A DNA stretch of 6,617 bases. It comes from an uncultured Haemophilus sp. (GTDB lineage: Bacteria > Pseudomonadota > Gammaproteobacteria > Enterobacterales > Pasteurellaceae). The stretch is from NCBI RefSeq assembly GCF_937976265.1, contig NZ_CALJRX010000018.1:1-6617 (forward strand), read 5' to 3'. The translations under genes were made by a program, and so were the position numbers. The notes under the pieces are model-generated. The model was not told where the DNA came from and ran no database searches. It saw only the letters and a program-made list of their open reading frames with translations. Shown piece after piece: positions 5,442-6,617 of this stretch. The first letter of the stretch is position 1. Every line of letters begins with the position of its first letter.

Positions 5442-5777
5442 ATGTTTAAAAAAAGTATGAACATCGCTGATTACGATCCGGTTCTATGGCAAGCCATTCA
5501 GGACGAAAATCGTCGTCAAGAAGAGCATATCGAGCTTATCGCGTCTGAAAACTATGCGAGTCCACGTGTAATGGAAGCGCAAGGTTCACAGTTTACTAAC
5601 AAGTATGCTGAAGGCTATCCAGGTAAACGTTACTACGGCGGTTGTGAGTACGCAGACATTGTGGAGCAGTTGGCGATTGATCGTGCTAAAGAGTTGTTTG
5701 GTGCGGATTATGTGAACGTACAACCACACTCAGGTTCACAAGCCAATGCGGCGGTATATGGTGCATTAATCAATGCG
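5442..5777 (+). CDS. glyA: Serine hydroxymethyltransferase, N-terminal 112 residues only
   Basis: GlyA is a cytoplasmic PLP enzyme that converts serine and tetrahydrofolate to glycine and methylene-tetrahydrofolate, supplying the glycine used by PurD. The fragment starts MFKKSMNIADYDPVLWQAI and carries conserved stretches IELIASEN (~32-39), NKYAEGYPGKRYYGG (~55-69), AKELFGADYVNVQPHSGSQA (~85-104) and AAVYGALINA (to residue 112). In Haemophilus and E. coli enzymes the next residues should be G-D-T and then the A-H-G-G-H-L-T-H segment; these are missing. About 300 of ~420 residues are absent, including the PLP-binding lysine, so the piece cannot be active. The frame continues unbroken into unrelated sequence at 5778. 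Confidence 0.93.
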
Positions 5778-5781
5778 GAAT
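5775..5781. other. Chimeric junction between glyA and the archaeal-type gene
   Basis: Up to GCG (Ala112, 5775-5777) the sequence is canonical glyA; from GAA (5778) it is the body of a different protein. The exact breakpoint is uncertain by one or two bases because both parents could contribute a G after GCG. No IS end, repeat, att site or tRNA lies at the seam. Protein identity, codon usage and base composition all change together here. An assembly or amplification chimera is the most economical explanation. Confidence 0.85.
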
Positions 5782-6617
5782 GTAAAGAACTTGGATTGAA
5801 TTATGAAGTTGTTTATAATGCAAAAGAAAATTCTTCTGTTTCAGACTCAAGAGAACTTTTAAAATATTTTTTAGAAAATGATATTGAATTGATTTTCTTC
5901 GTTGGTGGAGATGGAACTGCAAGAGATGTTTATTCTGTTGTAGAAGATAAAATTCCAGTAATAGGAGTACCTGCTGGAGTAAAAATACACTCACCAGTTT
6001 ATGGTAATACTCCTGAACAAGCAGGAAGTCTTCTTTTTGAAGTTATAAATGGAGTGGAGCTTCCGGTAATTGAAAAAGATGTCGTTGATATTGACGAAGA
6101 CGCTTTTAGGGATGATAGAGTAGAAGTTAGACTTTATGGATATTTAAAAGTACCTTTTGATCAAAGATATTTACAAAACAAGAAATCTCAAACTCCTCAA
6201 TCAGATAATGATGCTCAAGTTTCAATTGCATGTGATATAATTGATGATATGAAAGATGATATCTTTTACATTATAGGATCTGGAACAACTCCTATGTACA
6301 TTATGAAAGAATTGGGATTACCATATACTGTATTAGGTGTTGATATAATCAAAAATAAACAACTTGTAAGAAAAGATTGTAGTGAAAGAGATATTCTTGA
6401 AGTAATTGGTGATGAAAGAGCAATTCTTGTTGTAACTCCAATGGGTGGACAAGGATATGTATTTGGACGTGGAAATCAACAATTAAGTGCAAATGTTTTA
6501 AGAAAAATCGACAAAAAAGATATTATAATAATTGCAACAAATGGGAAACTAGAAAGTATAACATCAGGACATCTTGTAGCTTACACAATGGACGAAGAAG
6601 TGGATAAAAAATTAAAA
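5778..6617 (+). CDS. Archaeal-type ATP-NAD kinase-like protein, truncated at both ends
   Basis: This is 280 codons open to the window end, in frame with glyA and without its own start. It resembles the COG3199 group of predicted NAD kinases, mainly archaeal, which I recall as roughly 370 residues. Recognisable motifs, numbered within the piece, are FFVGGDGTARD (~40-50, nucleotide-binding GGDGT), G-V-P-A-G-V-K (~63-69), LYGYLKVPFD (~119-128), I-G-S-G-T-T (~166-171) and VTPMGGQGYVFGRGNQQ (~219-235). The N-terminal part (roughly 80-90 residues) is missing at the seam and a short C-terminal tail is missing at the window end. Codon use is foreign to the rest: 9 AGA and 1 AGG of 11 Arg codons, 9 ATA Ile codons. 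It is consistent with an AT-rich methanogen such as Methanobrevibacter or Methanosphaera, though the genus is inference. Confidence 0.8.

Noticed and set aside
5770..5994. Minus-strand 74-residue reading frame
   Set aside because: It is antisense to the glyA/kinase frame, spans the chimeric junction, and is a low-complexity Leu/Gln-rich product of AT-rich codons. No ribosome site was seen.
5442..6617. A novel bifunctional SHMT-NAD kinase enzyme
   Set aside because: Both partners lack essential parts at the seam: GlyA ends before its PLP lysine and the kinase lacks its N-terminal region. Codon usage also changes at the same base. A chimera explains this better.

Overview
The first ~5.78 kb is chromosomal DNA of a Pasteurellaceae bacterium, most likely a Haemophilus of the H. 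influenzae / H. parainfluenzae kind. The evidence is three perfect copies of the Haemophilus DNA uptake signal core (AAGTGCGGT or its complement, at 2581, 3541 and 4703), a glyA N-terminus that reads like Haemophilus serine hydroxymethyltransferase, and purD and glyA close together as I recall them in H. influenzae. All genes are on the + strand.

Layout. Positions 1-48 hold the tail of an IS3-family OrfA-like reading frame. It is interrupted by a complete IS481-family insertion sequence (49-1363) with an intact transposase, matching ends that each carry two copies of a 14-bp repeat, and a likely 6-bp target duplication (CAAGGG). Positions 1364-1513 are intergenic, with a perfect 10-bp stem-loop. 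Next come purD (1514-2803, glycinamide ribonucleotide synthetase), a DUF711/UPF0210-type protein of unknown function (2828-4051), two tandem paralogous lipoproteins (4115-4660 and 4757-5326), and the start of glyA (5442).

The glyA reading frame is normal for 112 codons. At about 5778 it switches, in frame, to the body of an archaeal-type ATP-NAD kinase-like protein (COG3199 group). Codon usage changes at the same point: all 5 Arg codons before it are CGT, while 10 of the 11 after it are AGA/AGG; Ile ATA codons go from 0 to 9. The second part lacks its own start and N-terminal region and runs off the window. The simplest reading is a chimeric join (assembly, amplification or library artefact) between Haemophilus DNA and an AT-rich archaeon-like genome such as a host-associated methanogen. 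A real recombination event is less likely, and a functional fusion enzyme is very unlikely.

Functional logic of the Haemophilus part: GlyA makes glycine and one-carbon units, and PurD consumes glycine in purine synthesis. The DUF711 gene lies 24 nt after purD and may be co-transcribed with it. The lipoprotein pair looks like a separate envelope module inserted between the metabolic genes. I see no CRISPR array, RNA gene, toxin-antitoxin pair or defence system. The items that most deserve checking are the junction, the repeat architecture of the IS ends, and the lipoprotein pair.
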